From Saprospiraceae bacterium (GTDB taxonomy: Bacteria; Bacteroidota; Bacteroidia; Chitinophagales; Saprospiraceae): DNA of 6,665 nucleotides. The translations under genes and the position numbers were made by a program. Where the stretch lies: positions 1 to 6,665 of the forward strand of contig JALZWC010000628.1 in NCBI GenBank assembly GCA_023300255.1, written 5' to 3'. Numbering within the stretch: position 1 is the stretch's first letter; every line of letters begins with the position of its first letter. The notes beneath the pieces were generated by a model. The model saw only the letters and a list, made by a program, of their open reading frames with translations, had not been told where the DNA came from and searched no databases. Of this stretch, positions 5,533 to 6,665 are shown one piece after another.

Positions 5533-6437
5533 CTTTCTTGTTCGTCTTTTTGCTTATTTCGCAACCAGAAAGCAATCAAATCTAATTGCTCATGCATGTC
5601 TGTCATCTTTGCTTGCATCTGTTCTATATCTCCTGCCATCAAATTAAAAGCTCCGACTTCCCCAATTGCTTTCTCTTCCAATTTTTGTTCCCGTTGAACC
5701 TCTTCCATACTGTTCATAATAACTCCGATGAATAAATTTAGGACGATCATTGTTCCAAACATGACAAAAGAAATGAAATATATTATAGCTGCGGTAGGTT
5801 GTGCCTCAGGGGTCTCGCAATTATCTAAGCCATAGACTGCGTGATCACAGCCATGCATATTCGCATAGAGGATATCTGTCCATCCTTCCATTGTTGTAAT
5901 TTGAAATAAGGTCAATATGGAAGTGCCCAAATCACTAAATCGTATAGGGTCATTTATTTTGAATAAGAAAACCCCCATTACTCCATAAATATAGAATAAA
6001 AGAAATAACAATATACCAACATACATCATAGAAGGAATACTCTTCAGCATAGCATCTACTAACACCCTTAGTTTCGGTAAAGCACTCACTAATCTAAAAA
6101 CACGCAATACCCTTGCTAGTCTAAATACAGCTACTACTCCTGCATTAATATTGGGCATATATAAAGCTATCCAACAAATGACGACAATCGTAAAATCAAA
6201 TACATTCCAGGAATCTTTAAAATAATCCCCTCTATAGGCGATTAGTTTTAGAATCGCTTCTATCGTAAATATCCCTAAAATTAAAAAATCTAGATTATGT
6301 AATAAACCTTGCCAATTAGCTACTCTTTCCTCATAGGTCTGAATACCTACTATGATACCAGCAATTAATATGGTCCAAATAATAAAATTATTAAACCAAC
6401 TACTGTCGACTAACTCTTTAATTGCACTTCTGTTCAT
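5505..6437 (-). CDS. One-domain voltage-gated cation channel (BacNav/CavMr type) with Cav-like TMEGWTD filter
   Basis: A 310-residue six-helix ion channel expected to work as a homotetramer in the inner membrane. Numbered from the chosen ATG: S1 about 16-35, S2 48-68 with E60 and K64, S3 78-95 with N78 and D81, S4 102-120 with gating arginines R106, R109, R112 and R115 every third residue, S5 137-160, pore helix about 170-181, S6 216-243 ending NLFIGVIMNSM. The filter TMEGWTD (182-188) matches domain I of eukaryotic L-type calcium channels rather than TLESW of bacterial sodium channels, so calcium permeability is inferred. The loop before S6 has C197 and C207, a possible disulfide. An acidic neck (EEVQREQKLEEKAIGE) and coiled coil (IEQMQAKMTDMHEQLDLI) end the protein, as in BacNav tetramers. 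A TTG at 6441-6443 would add two residues; ATG at 6435-6437 is preferred. Confidence 0.93.
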   Translation of the reverse strand: MNRSAIKELVDSSWFNNFIIWTILIAGIIVGIQTYEERVANWQGLLHNLDFLILGIFTIEAILKLIAYRGDYFKDSWNVFDFTIVVICWIALYMPNINAGVVAVFRLARVLRVFRLVSALPKLRVLVDAMLKSIPSMMYVGILLFLLFYIYGVMGVFLFKINDPIRFSDLGTSILTLFQITTMEGWTDILYANMHGCDHAVYGLDNCETPEAQPTAAIIYFISFVMFGTMIVLNLFIGVIMNSMEEVQREQKLEEKAIGEVGAFNLMAGDIEQMQAKMTDMHEQLDLIAFWLRNKQKDEQERAQRIERGE

Positions 6438-6645
6438 ATTCAATAAATTGCACTGTTATTTAAGTAGCTTACTGCGTTTTCATTATTAAATTTTCGACAC
6501 TTCGTAACATTTTAATCGCACAAAAGAAATAAAATAATCATAAATATTAATATATTTTTTGCTTTTTATTTGAGATTATTCTAAAACTTTATTGCAGGCA
6601 GTATTTAATTATATTACAATTTTTTTGACATGTTTATCCAAACCA

Positions 6646-6653
6646 CAAAAGTA
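6646..6653 (-). promoter_or_regulatory. Candidate -7 box upstream of the channel gene
   Basis: The minus strand reads TACTTTTG followed by TGG, matching the Bacteroidota TAnnTTTG -7 element. Transcription would start near 6641, leaving a 5' leader of about 200 nt before the channel ATG. The -33 element would lie beyond the right edge of the window and cannot be checked. The spacer 6438-6645 is AT-rich and shows no coding frame or recognisable structured RNA. Confidence 0.4.
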
Positions 6654-6665
6654 GTTGACACTTTT

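Noticed and set aside
6626..6660. Sigma70-style TTGACA hexamers at 6626-6631 and 6655-6660
   Set aside because: No TATAAT-like partner is at the right distance for the first hexamer. The second is too close to the window edge. Both face away from the annotated genes, and Bacteroidota use a different consensus.

Overview
This AT-rich window carries seven protein-coding genes, all on the minus strand, so transcription runs from high to low coordinates. I see no plus-strand gene, RNA gene, insertion sequence or CRISPR array. The organism looks like a member of the Bacteroidota. The signs are a ccmB-ccmC-ccmD-like cluster with a long periplasmic domain inserted in CcmC, weak Shine-Dalgarno sites, TAnnTTTG-type promoter boxes, and intergenic blocks of short inverted GTCAGA/TCTGAC repeats. 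A Saprospiria-like lineage is a guess only.

Layout in transcription order: a one-domain, voltage-gated cation channel of the BacNav/CavMr type (5505-6437); a DinB-fold protein (4813-5334); the heme-export and cytochrome c maturation genes ccmB (3921-4580), ccmC/ccsA (2716-3768) and a ccmD-like gene (2438-2662); a glutamate dehydrogenase (979-2406); and a small PqiA-domain membrane protein (334-849). ccmC, ccmD and the dehydrogenase are tightly packed and are probably co-transcribed. ccmB is separated from its neighbours on both sides by related repeat blocks. One block is an imperfect inverted repeat with 47-bp arms, and both share an identical 23-bp segment. CcmB and CcmC are expected to work together, with CcmA encoded elsewhere, in handing heme to the periplasmic chaperone CcmE. 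The CcmD-like protein probably stabilises that complex. The other genes have no clear functional link to this pathway.

The most notable items are these. The channel pore reads TMEGWTD, as in domain I of eukaryotic Cav channels, rather than the TLESW of bacterial sodium channels. The glutamate dehydrogenase resembles the animal mitochondrial enzyme and has an antenna-like insertion. CcmC has a periplasmic TIG/Ig-like insertion and a degenerate WWD heme-handling motif. The repeat blocks flank ccmB. ccmB may be read from a leaderless mRNA. For the channel and for CcmB I replaced upstream TTG starts with internal ATG starts. For the CcmD-like gene I chose an internal ATG over one that begins just after the ccmC stop.
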